Origin: Linepithema humile
Lineage: Eukaryota; Arthropoda; Insecta; Hymenoptera; Formicidae
Direction of reading: 5' to 3'
Length of the DNA stretch: 64,000 nucleotides
Assembly: GCF_040581485.1 (NCBI RefSeq)
Contig: NC_090132.1
Span: 24,625,911-24,689,910, forward strand
How positions within the stretch are numbered: the stretch's first letter is position 1; each line of letters opens with the position of its first letter. The position numbers and the translations under genes were made by a program. The notes below the pieces were generated by a model that searched no databases, was not told the DNA's origin, and saw only the letters and a program-made list of their open reading frames with translations. Shown in pieces: positions 26,621-37,320 of the stretch.

Positions 26621-27005
26621 TAAAGTTGTAAGCACGTACGTTCTATGTGTCCGTAATGTGAATGAACAGTATATCTCTGAACGACGCCGACGGCGACGAC
26701 GTCACCGGCGGAGAAACGGCAGCAGCACCGACGGATTCAGCCGTGCTTTTTCCACCACGTTGTACAGAACGGCGACCGCGTAGTAGCGCATGCTGAAAGC
26801 CGCCCCGCTATCGATCCATTCGCGCCCCCGAGCTTTCTCTCGCTTCTCCTCACAAGCCTCGCGAACGTCGCCACCGAGCAATCGTCCCGGCGCACGAATT
26901 GGGTGCGATTTTATTTCTGTGTACATTTCGTAATAACATATCACCTCGGCTCTTCCGTTTTCTCTATCGAAAGTGCACCAGAAGACCAGCAACAGCGGCA
27001 GCATT
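26621..27005 (+). promoter_or_regulatory. CpG-rich 5' leader and probable promoter of the LAMP gene
   Basis: A short GC- and CpG-rich patch with GACGACGCCGACGGCGACG-type sequence ends at the LAMP initiator ATG (27006) and is flanked by AT-rich DNA. It carries a 100-codon open frame on the opposite strand, which I treat as a by-product of its composition. Confidence 0.45.
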
Positions 27006-30000
27006 ATGGCGCATCGAGGCGAACACTACAAGGCGATTTTTCTATTGTGTGAGTTTCTCGTAGAATTGTTCTTTTTTTTTCCGCTAGGAATGGAATAAGA
27101 TTTCGATATTTCCATGCAAAAGAAGCAAAATGACAATGCGTGATATGGTTGCGTCGATTGTCAAATGGCACCGTTTAATCCTTTGATGTCAAAGGGTTGT
27201 GATTTGCAATTTTGCGTAAGGCGATCGTGTGTAAAGCAATCCTTTTCATGGTTGCTCAGGTGTATTCTGAATAATAAATGTACAAAATCATTTTAATTCG
27301 CATAGCGCATTAAAAGGTTAAAGCCGAATGACAATGGAAATTTGAGAAAAGTTTCATCGAAACTGTATTGTACGTCTGTCAAAGAATTTTAGAAAACTGG
27401 TAACGTAAAGTCGTTGCTTTTAATATGTACGGCTTTACTTAGTTGTAAAGAATTCATAATTATACTGAATAGCCATGTTCTCGAGATATTATTCTTTTTC
27501 CTTGTTTAATGTCTTCTGTGAACGATGTAATTACGCAACTATAGTTACTGGTATATTAGATATGTGAATGTGTGAAAAAAAGGACAAATGATTGCCTTGA
27601 CAAATGCCATTTTTTTAAAATTCACCGGATAATACAAAGCTTTCAGACAGATTGTGTGTTCGTAACGCTTTCATGGTCAGAAATTTAATTCTATCAATTT
27701 CTTTTCGTTAGTAAGTTACAAGGAGTATTTTCCAGTGGTTTATACGCGCGTTTAATGTAAACTGTATTTTCTTATTAATTTCCTAATCTAATTTGTGAGA
27801 AAGGTGCAAGGGAGCGATGCTGTCTTATTTACTTAAACAAGGGGAAAGTTAGATTAAAAATATACCGACATCGTGTGTGTGTGTGTGTGTTTGTGTGTGG
27901 ATGAACTTTAAAGTCAAATGATGTTTTTAATCGCATTTTTATCAATCTTTTTAATTAACTCGCCTTGCAAACTTAATTAAAATTTAAAATCTTCCTTCTA
28001 TGTTTAACTCACCTTCTTAACTTGTTAATTTATTGCAGATATTTATTATCGTATTTTACCAAAGTAATTTTTGGCAGGGTGTGTCTCGGGCATAGCATTT
28101 AGTATTACCGTCCCATCGCCAATATCGCGGCAAGTGGACGAACAACGTTACACCACACGCAGAACGCCGAAAGTCTACGTAGAAATGCCTACTCCGAGGA
28201 CGAGATTGCCCTTGGTAAGTATACATCCTTATACATTTGACACTTGCATTCTTTATTAATCTATATCTTTCGCGTTCTATTCTACATTTTCAATCTTTCC
28301 TTAAACTATATTTTCCCGTTCCAGATTTTTTATATATGATCATTTTTATATCACAAGTCACAATTTTAAAAATAACTTTTACAAAATATTTTATTTTATA
28401 TTGAATAACCAATTAAAAGGATTTCTCGTTATCATCTCTCTTTTTGTAACTCTAATACTATTTAAACAAATACATACCTCGCTCTTTGCAGTGATCAATA
28501 CGCAGTTTTAAAAGTACAATGAATCATATTCTCGTACGCAGAAGTAATTGTTTAAATGGATTCGCGCTAATACATTCACACGCGCACCACCTCGGTGGAG
28601 GTGCATATACATCTCTGTGTACATACATCTACACACCGGTGTCCTTACAGCGGTGGGCGGGGACCACTCCTACATACGCGAGCTGCATCACTAAATCCGC
28701 ACATAATCGTATTACCGTTTATTATAGACGCTTACTTAACCCAAGGTTTAAATCCGATAATTAACGTCCTAAGAAGATAGTCTTGGGCGTTATTACTTGA
28801 TTATACGACGGCGTGATTATACATCCCCTTTACAGGAAACTTGAAAAATCTCCGTCACAGAGCAAGGTCCTATGCTTTTCTCAAGGCTGACCTTAACGCG
28901 GGGCAGACACAATGGCGGTTTTCCGCCATCACTATAATATATGATAATGCGTGCATTCATAAAGGAGCGCTCTGCTAAACGTAAAGCGGTCTTATCAAAA
29001 CTTTTACACAGTCCTCGGCCAGACCTTGACCTTATTTGCTCGACGTATTTTATCATTTCTTGTATTTTAATGCCAATAATTAAGTTCTTACTCCGTTCTT
29101 CTTTTACACATAATTAGAATAAATTAAATATAATTAGTGCGCTACTCTATTTTCCTCTCTCTTTTAGCTTTGATAACGAAGCTGTCATATGCCACCCCAA
29201 AATAAATTAGCTAGATTTGCTTCAGCTGCAAAGCGTGAAAACGGAAGCGGAATATCGTCACGTAATCGTTTGATCTAGCGTGGCCTCTAACCCGTTTATC
29301 TAAACGTAGCCTGTTGCTGCTTGAAAATATTTTGCTGAGCGATACGCCGTCATGCAATTTACGTTTCATCGTCGCCGTGATAGTCATATAACTTCCGGCT
29401 GTAAATGCCACCAGCGTGCTTATGGCCATCGCGCGCAGATTTCACCGACGCGATATTTTACAATGCAGCGATCCAAATGACTGGCGTGGAATTAGATAAT
29501 GATAGCGTCTCTTTCTAAGAATGCTATAAAAAAATCTGTAGAATATATCGATTAGAAAATTGTTCAAAATTGAACGTCGAGAACCAGACAAATAAATTTT
29601 TTTCTGAAAAAACGTAGGGATTAAAAATAGCTTGCTAGAGACCTGAGACTTTATACACCGTGATACTGAGAAGTTACACATTTGTAAGTGCACTTAGACG
29701 TCCGATAAAACTTTAAACACGCTGTCAACTTGTTTGTGCAGACTTCCGTTTAATGCTTTGTGGACGAACCGTCCTATGTTACTGTGTAAAGTCACAAATA
29801 TTACAAATGTTACAATTTACAAATATTTGTAATCTTACACAGCCCCACGGTTTTCTGAATTTACACATGCTTTTACGCTTTCGCGTATACTCACACTCAA
29901 TATATTTGCAGTGGATTTGTGAATCTTTCTGATGTAAAATTTTTATAACATTCGATTGCTAGTTTTATTGGACTCCTTAACATTTCAATGATATTATTTG

Positions 30001-32416
30001 ATGTTATTGTACAAAGACTGCGTCAGTTTACTGCAAACAATTTTACTAGTACTATCTACAATGAATACGTCTCTTCTTATACACATATTCTAATATTGGC
30101 TTACATGCCCTTATGTTAACACAAAAAAAATTGTTATTGTAAAACTTATGTTTACATTACTAAGAGATAGTCTTTTAGAAATTATATTTTCAGAATTTTC
30201 CAACTTATTGAAACATGAAAATTTCATCGAGCAATTCTTTTACAATATATGAACCAAAATTTTTTTGAACAGATTTCTTGATAAAAGCAATTTGTCTTTA
30301 AATAACTTTTTATAATCAACTCTACATATATTACTTTGTTGTTTTAATCTATAAATAATTATTATTGATGCATCGTTCTTTTATTTATCACGTAATTGCT
30401 CTCTTTTTAAGCCCGTACCTCTTAACTCTGAACTCAAAACCACCACATCTGTGCCCTCAACTACGTCGACCACTCATAGATCATTTTCTACGGAAAAACC
30501 TTTGTATCGGTTGGATAGAAGCAACGGTCAAGCGTGCATTCTTTTACAAGTGGATGCCATAATCAGCGTCAAGTATCGCACGAAACTCGGCGAAGATGAA
30601 GTAAGAATTGTATATAAAATAAGTTCTCTAAAATAAGTGACTCTTATTGCCTTTCTCTCGATATTGATAGTTTATCATATAAGCCTTAAAAAATTTTATT
30701 AATTATAAATCAATTTTGACCTTCAGAATGTCGATATCTATGTGCCTGACGATGCAACTGTGACCGGAAACTGTGACAATGAAAATACGGTCACAATGTC
30801 GTTAAAATGGAATGCCTTTGTCCTCTCGTGGAGTTTTGCTAAAGTAAGACTTTTAAATATTTCTTCCCAGCCTCCCACTGTTTCGAAATAAATTGTCGAG
30901 GATCGGTTAAAATTAATGAGAGAATAAATCATCAGAATTGTGCCTGGCACGGGCAAAAATCAATACATAACCCTTTTACGGACATATAGCTCGTTCGATT
31001 TTCACCCTTATATCGTTGATTGCGTGCTAGGAGCTATCACGATATTCCACAATTATAACTTAAGTAGAAGTAGTTGAAACTCTCTCCTCATCAGGAGTAA
31101 CGCAACGATAAAAAAAGTCACGTACAACGAGTGTGATAAGACGTTACTTACACATGCAACTGCAAAAAATGTGTGCCTAGGAAAATATATTGCTTTGTCT
31201 TGTCCCTGATCTCTTAGCAACCTTATGTAAAGTGGGTAATAGGATCGACCCCATAAAACTTCCTTGAGGACACATTATTAGACTACAACTTCACTTTTTA
31301 GATACCCGGTGACATATTATTACATTACAACTTTATTTTCCAGACACCCGGTGGCGAACGCTGGTACGTCGAGAAAATCGAGCTGACCTATAATTCCAGT
31401 GACAAACACTTCGAGCACATTGATCAGCCGAGTAAGTGCAATTAGCATCCACCGGCTGTTGATTTTATATCATTTTACCACTTTACTGAAACTATTCTAT
31501 TGAAATTTTATAATATTACGTCATTTCTTCATTTTACTAATTAAACTATCAAATATATTGAGAATAAAGGGAGACCTCTCTTCATTAAACAATTTATTAA
31601 AAATTATTTTAAACTTTGATAGTGTATCGTAAAAATCAATCTAATCATTTTATTAATATTTCAGACAAGACTATTCGCTTAAGTACTGGCCAGAAGCATA
31701 GCCCTATGCTATTTCCCACACCGGTTGGAAAATCCTACGCCTGTTCCGAGGAGACGGAAATTCCGCTCACCGACGGCAAGAATCGCGCCAGTGTACTTTT
31801 GAGGTACTTAATCATATTGCTGAATTAATCTTATTGAAAAAAATTATTTTCTAAATTTGCAAATGGCATGACAAATTACTTATAATTGCAAATCGATGAT
31901 AAAGTCATTTTTCTATCACATGAATGCTTTTTTCAAAAATCAAACGACACTAAATATGGCATTTGATTAAAAGCTATAATATACAATGAATGTTAAGCAA
32001 AATTAATTGTCTTATTGATTCTTTCATAGACTGTGGAAAATATATTTTTTTCTACTACATGTACATTTTTTTTAGTCTATAGAAAAGTTTTTTTTTTGGG
32101 TTCACATGGTTTGACTTTTAGGGGCAATTCATTTTGTCCCAAAAAAGTTAATTGTGTGGGAAAAACGTTTAAAACCTGCTAACGTAGGAACGTTGGAATT
32201 TTTAGGGATATGAAGTTACAGCCGTTTAAATTCAAGAATAATGAGTTTGCTGCTGAGTTTTCATGCACTTCCCTAAGCGCACGAGCCAACAGAGACGAGA
32301 CCGCACCGGTAGCGGTTGGTTCCACATTGGCTGCTGCTGTTCTTTTAACAATTACTGGATACGCCGCTTACCGATATTTTAAAGTGAAAAAGGTCAAATA
32401 CGACACGATGGAATAA
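27006..32416 (+). CDS. Lamp1: LAMP-family lysosome-associated membrane glycoprotein, 7 exons
   Basis: Seven exons join in phase: 27006-27048, 28078-28214, 30412-30600, 30727-30843, 31344-31431, 31665-31803 and 32206-32416. All introns are GT-AG; the CDS is 924 nt and 307 residues. Residues 1-24 form a signal peptide (basic start, then AIFLLWCVSGIAFS) interrupted by intron 1. A Thr/Ser/Pro-rich stalk (about 60-90) leads into one lumenal LAMP domain with the expected four cysteines C102, C139, C218 and C258 (two disulfides by family analogy) and the conserved VGKSYAC motif. N179 and N192 are N-glycosylation sequons. A transmembrane helix (about 271-293) is followed by a short basic tail ending KYDTME, whose YDTM (303-306) fits a YxxPhi lysosomal/endocytic sorting signal. 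LAMPs are major late-endosome and lysosome membrane proteins. A single domain plus mucin-like stalk resembles insect Lamp1, CD68 or LAMP3, so the symbol is by family and could be refined. Exon 5 has a duplicated upstream acceptor. Confidence 0.92.
27874..27898. repeat. (GT)n microsatellite in LAMP intron 1
   Basis: A run of GT dinucleotides broken once by TT. It lies about 200 bp upstream of exon 2 of the LAMP gene. Confidence 0.9.
28215..30411 (+). other. Intron 2 of the LAMP gene
   Basis: This 2.2-kb intron is the longest of the gene. It opens with GTAAGT and ends TTTTTAAG before CCCGTACC. It is AT-rich with a GC-richer core around 28.55-29.5 kb. An imperfect AT-rich palindrome lies near 29797-29840. 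No coding exon is recognised inside it. Confidence 0.7.
31271..31354 (+). repeat. 42-bp tandem duplication spanning the LAMP exon 5 splice acceptor
   Basis: Copy A is 31271-31312 and copy B is 31313-31354. They match at 33 of 42 positions by my hand alignment. Each copy holds a pyrimidine tract, an AG and about ten bases of exon (ATACCCGGTG in A, ACACCCGGTG in B). The copy B acceptor (AG at 31342-31343) starts the exon 5 that I used. The copy A acceptor (AG at 31300-31301) would start exon 5 at 31302, 42 nt earlier, with no stop and no frame change. Confidence 0.85.
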
Positions 32417-32417
32417 A
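32412..32417 (+). terminator. AATAAA hexamer overlapping the LAMP stop codon
   Basis: The last codon and stop read GAA TAA A, so a canonical polyadenylation hexamer lies across the stop. Whether it is used is unknown. Confidence 0.35.
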
Positions 32418-32874
32418 GAATCCCATGTGAATTCCATTGTCACGACGATGCCAAAGCAGCATATATCGCCAAAATCGACGTCTTTAGTGAACGACTTGTA
32501 GTTCTTGTCAACATTTCGTCACACTAGTTCTGGAAAAAGAGAAGGTTTGTTATTCCGTTAAGTATTTTTTTTTTTTTTTTTTTAGTACAGACGAGCATAT
32601 CAAACTTGTAATTATCACGTCATTATCCATAATTATCTCTGATGGCACTTGACGAGTCGATGCAGGGTCGATGATAAATTGATATCTGATGGTACTTAAA
32701 GTAGACTTCGTGTTCCGTGATGCGAGATATCATATTAGAATCCTTTAGATAGTCATATCTGATTATATATTCGGAAATTCTATTATAAATATACACTTAT
32801 AAATATTTCAAAAGATTTGCAACGGTACAGACTTGTGCCGATGTATGCAACAGCAAAGAGACGTAATCACTTTA

Positions 32875-32880
32875 AATAAA
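32875..32880 (+). terminator. Candidate polyadenylation signal of the LAMP gene
   Basis: AATAAA about 460 nt downstream of the LAMP stop, in a region that also carries a long T tract (about 32565-32583). It is a plausible 3' end of a moderate 3' UTR. The assignment is positional. Confidence 0.4.
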
Positions 32881-35800
32881 AACAATATTCTCGATATGTG
32901 ATTTTAATATTCATTATTAGTATTTCGATTCTATTTATCTTTCAACAAATTTTTATTGCTAATAATTCACAAATGTTAAACAATAACTATTCCCACATTG
33001 CTTTTGAAAAGATTTTTAACTCATTTTCGTCAATTATATTGTTGTCTACAAAATTTCGAAGAGTCTTGATATTTGTAAAAGTCATTAACGTTTGTCGATT
33101 TTATAATTGAAACAGTCATCGCGCATAAAAATGCATCATTATGAATACAAAGAACTAGATATCATCAGTTCATACCATAAGTACTTTAAAGGTATCGGTG
33201 CATGGTGTAATGGAATTTTGTTGGTAGTATTTGCGCAACAAGTTTGTCAATCGTGTACATCGAATGTCAACGTATTCGTTCGGAATTCAATGAGAAAACG
33301 ACATTCGTAATCGCAAACTCGGATGGTTGTACCGATAGGCTCTTCGACTCGTAGAACTTGGTCTACGCGTCGTTATATCTACACAAACATTGGAAAAAAG
33401 AAAAAAAAACAATTAAAAATCTCGTCACTCATATATTTCACCGCCACAAAAGAGTCGCATTAATTACGAGATCTTTCGATTTTGCATAATTTTCTAGGAT
33501 ACATAAGAAACATATATTTTAATATACCTTGAAATACTTGCATCGTGTACTAATCGAGATAATTAAATTGTTTCTCTCGGCGTAAATTTGCGATATAACA
33601 TATCTTTATCCTTTGTGAAGATTACACAACATATAAATATATATATATATATATAGTGACAATTTTGATTGATTCACATCAAAAATCGCAACGAGACTTC
33701 AATGCCTCGTGAGACGTGAGACGGTCCTTCTTGGCAGCTAACAATGTTAGATAGACGGGCACTTAGGTTATTTAACGAGAGTGTATTAAAAGTGTTAATA
33801 CATTTTGATGTGGCGCCTTAATTATCGTGTACATAGCAGTTGTCTATAATTTACTAATAGATCGTTTTCAATTTTTTACTTTGATTGTATTCGATTCTAC
33901 AATGCTTTACTCTTTGTAACGTAGCTTTATAAGCTCTCGATTCGCGACGCGCTTTGAGTCTAGAATATATATTTAGCTGTAAATATAAAATTAAATCAAT
34001 TCCGTCATTTGTGTCTGACAATGAGATAAAAATGAATTGTGTCCCAGCTTATATAGTTTACAATCCGATCTCAAATATTGTTTGCTCGGTTTTATGTAGA
34101 TAGGAAATTATGTAAGTATACCTCTCACGAGAGCCTGTTTCTCAAATCTTCTTCGAAATATTTATATGAATATGTCAATTTAAGAACTACAGTAATAAAC
34201 AATGTAGAATGACAATTATACATGTGTCATGATAAGATAATTTATTTATTCGATTTATGATTCTCATTTTAAATATGTACAATGTAGAAGTGATGTAGCC
34301 GTTCTGTCACGCAAGTGTGTGAAGCGTTTATTTTCTAAACATAGAAATTATTTGAAAATTAGTGCCGACACGCGATTACTTTTTCTATTGCTGTTGCCTG
34401 CTGAAGTTTTTATGTTTTTATATTCTACATTTTATTTTGGATTGTTTGTTTCTTGAATATATTTGTAAAGCTCGTGAATATGCGCTCGTTAGGAATTTAT
34501 GAATAATTTATTCTAGCGTATAAAATTCAAAGTTAGTGAATTTTTTTCATATAAGATTTTGTCCAGATTACGGTGTTGCACAGTTATGATTGCGAAGTTT
34601 AATTAATTATATAAGATATATATATGATGGATAAAACAATTGTGCGATGATAAAAGGCGATTTATTTATACGTCGGAAATAGCTAATCGCTGGCGATGGC
34701 GCGCGATAAATAATATAGTTATTAGAGAATTATACCTAAGTGTAAGACGTATGCGTCCGCGCGTGCATGTATTAAGAATTATACATATCTACGTGCTCGC
34801 ATACATACGTCATATATGAAGAGAAATACTTACGTATATCGATATATACATAATATATAAACCTCTGTCTTCCAAGCGCATATTAAAGTTACTTCGTGTG
34901 TAAATATATATATTACGGATATCGTATATCGTATTTCCAAGATTTGTCAATCGTCGATTCGTAAATGTGGCCGACAGCGTTGTGCGAGTATCGTGACAAT
35001 TCACAAGATCTTAAGAGGAATTGAAAAATCTGTAGACGATTTTGAACAATCTTTACTGGTACTTTTCTGAGGCAACAATTGATACAATTTTATGGTTGAA
35101 AAAAAAAAGAGATGTTATATACTCTAAGCTGAATCTATTTCGAAGTCAGTATATTGCCTATCGCATAAAAAATTTATCGTGCAATTCAATTTGTTATAAT
35201 GTCTAGGATTTGCTTTTGTGTTTCAAAAAATTGATCTGAGCCGAGTTGGAAGCACGCTTGAAAGATCGAATGAACATCACTTATGCTCGCGGTACGGTGA
35301 TATTAACACGAGGAAGGTCTAGCTGTAATTATGAGAATGTATTTTTGTGCTAAAGTCAATCTTACCATAGGTATTAACGGATAGTAGTTGTTAAGAAAGT
35401 TAGCGGCGCGATTTTGCAGCTTGCTCGTCTGGTAGCGATGTGTAACAAGTTAACGGATGAAACATTCGATGGCTCTGGATTTAACAATAATTAGTGTCGT
35501 TTCTTTTTCTTCCCCTATCTTTTTTTAAATATTTTTTGAACTATAGAAGACGATGATAACGACGCAAACTGCTGAATCGCGACGTTTTTACGAAGGAATG
35601 GCGTCAAATTATGAATCATATCGCTTGATCTATAGCCGCAGCGTTAAGTCTTGTAACAATTATTATAATGCATTATCGCGAGGATCGCGAGAACAAAAAG
35701 ATGAATTCCGATTTCACGTAACATACATAGTGACATACATCTACTAAAAATTGTATCATATCGATAAAATAAAGGCTGTTATACAAGTTCACTCAATCGT

Positions 35801-36087
35801 ATATGATTGCATCTATAACGCTTCACACCAAAATTTTCCAAGCTGGATTCTCGCAGAGTTCCACTCAAACAATATAAAAGTAACATTTTTCGACAAGAAT
35901 GTAGGTAAAAAAATATAGTATTATTTTTCCAATTGCTACATTTAACATATTTTTAAAAATAAAATCCAGTAACAACAAATCTATTTTAAACACTAATAAT
36001 TTATTATATTTATTCTTTTATATACGATTGCATTTTTAGATATGTAGAAAAAAGTTATTTTATGTATGAAACATCCATTTTATGATA

Positions 36088-36133
36088 CTATAAAATAATA
36101 TAAAATAATATAAAATAATATAAAATAATATAA
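36088..36133. repeat. AT-only decamer tandem repeat
   Basis: TATAAAATAA is repeated about four and a half times in direct tandem. Confidence 0.9.
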
Positions 36134-36299
36134 AAAATATTCACAATGCAGAAAGGAATATTCTCTCGTTTATTTAGAATATTTTTACAATATTTATAAA
36201 AATGCATATGTGATTGTTGAAAATCTAGCGGAAGCTAGATAATACTTAAAATTGAAAAAGCAAAATGTATATCACGTAATCGCCTTTCATTTTATATAC

Positions 36300-36970
36300 A
36301 TGGGTATTACGCCTTTCGAAAGCAGATGTCTATTTGGTGTTCACGGTGGAGGGTCGGAGACATAATAATCTCGGGCTATGGAAAGGGCGTGAAAAGTACA
36401 GTCAAGCAGGCTTATGCGAGCCGGGGGGAGCTCTCGCACGGCTCCCTTTGCGCAACGCACCGTCGTCAACGGCTCATTGTCGCAATGTCCATTGAAATCT
36501 CTCGTAACAATGGCGCGCGACAGGACGATCGCATTGTCGCCTGCGAGAGCATCCCGGTCCTCGCGCCTGCGGGTGCCTGCGAGCGATTTGAAAAATCGCT
36601 GCTCCCGTCGCCGAGGATTACATCTCGTAGCGCGGATTACGGCTGTTTCGATGCGCCATTATTCCGCCAATTTAATATTTAATCGAGCGAATTTGCGAAA
36701 TGCTCGACAAAATGTACCGAAAAAGAATATATAAACTAAATTTTACAACAGAGAACAATAATTATACAATAACATGTTATTCACAAACAAAAAGAAGAAG
36801 AAATATTGCAAAAAAATTGTGTAAAGCGAATTTATTTGTTGCTGATATTCGCGATACAATCGCGCTTTTGCCATCGCGCGGCTTGTAATTGGTCGACACG
36901 CTCCTAATTAGCAATTACCGCGGCACAGTTTGGCTTAATTGGCCGGAAATTTATTCTTCGCGCATCGGAT
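36300..36970. other. GC/CpG-rich intergenic block, no gene recognised
   Basis: Start of a compositionally distinct block in the desert between LAMP and Six4. It contains a short hairpin AGCGATTT-GAA-AAATCGCT (36582-36600) and homeodomain-type TAATTAG/TAATTGG sequences near 36890-36920. Overlapping open frames lack any domain. Confidence 0.45.
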
Positions 36971-37320
36971 GATAACGCGCTCGCGACGATAACACGACCG
37001 GAGGTGACCGGGATAATTGAACATAATTGGCTGCGTTTGATGACAGATGTACTGCCTGATCAGGGGGGGAGGACGCTTCCTGCGGAGAGGCAGGGAACGG
37101 CAGGACAAGCGAATGGGGTACCGGAGCGGCGCGTGGGAGGAAGGGGCACGGGGGTGACCTATAATTTATAAACTAGGGGCTGTTTTGGGGTAATTGCAGA
37201 TAACGACGGGGCGGTCCGGATAACAAGCCGACATGGGAGTCACTGGACACCAGTGCCACTCCACCATCCGCGCGTAACACCATAACCTTAGCGTCGTTAC
37301 GTACGGTTATCCCCGTTATC
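36971..37320. promoter_or_regulatory. Homotypic GATAAC motif cluster in a GC-rich block
   Basis: GATAAC occurs on the plus strand at 36971, 36988, 37199 and 37219, and as GTTATC at 37306 and 37315, with GATAAT at 37012. Six exact hexamers in 350 bp is far above the roughly 0.2 expected in random sequence. CAGATAAC and GTTATCTG also form an inverted pair around the second half. The motif is close to a GATA-factor site. Enhancer function is inferred. Confidence 0.5.

Larger units (their letters stand above)
32418..36299. other. 3' flank of LAMP and start of the gene desert
   Basis: AT-rich DNA with a T tract (about 32565-32583), a (TA)n run (33634-33655) and a decamer repeat near 36088-36133. 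No exon recognised; the first several hundred bases are probably LAMP 3' UTR. Confidence 0.55.

Noticed and set aside
26702..27004. 100-codon open frame on the minus strand upstream of LAMP
   Set aside because: It coincides with the CpG-rich LAMP leader and ends at the LAMP start. It has no domain and no plausible downstream exon. Its hydrophobic start is not enough to call a gene.
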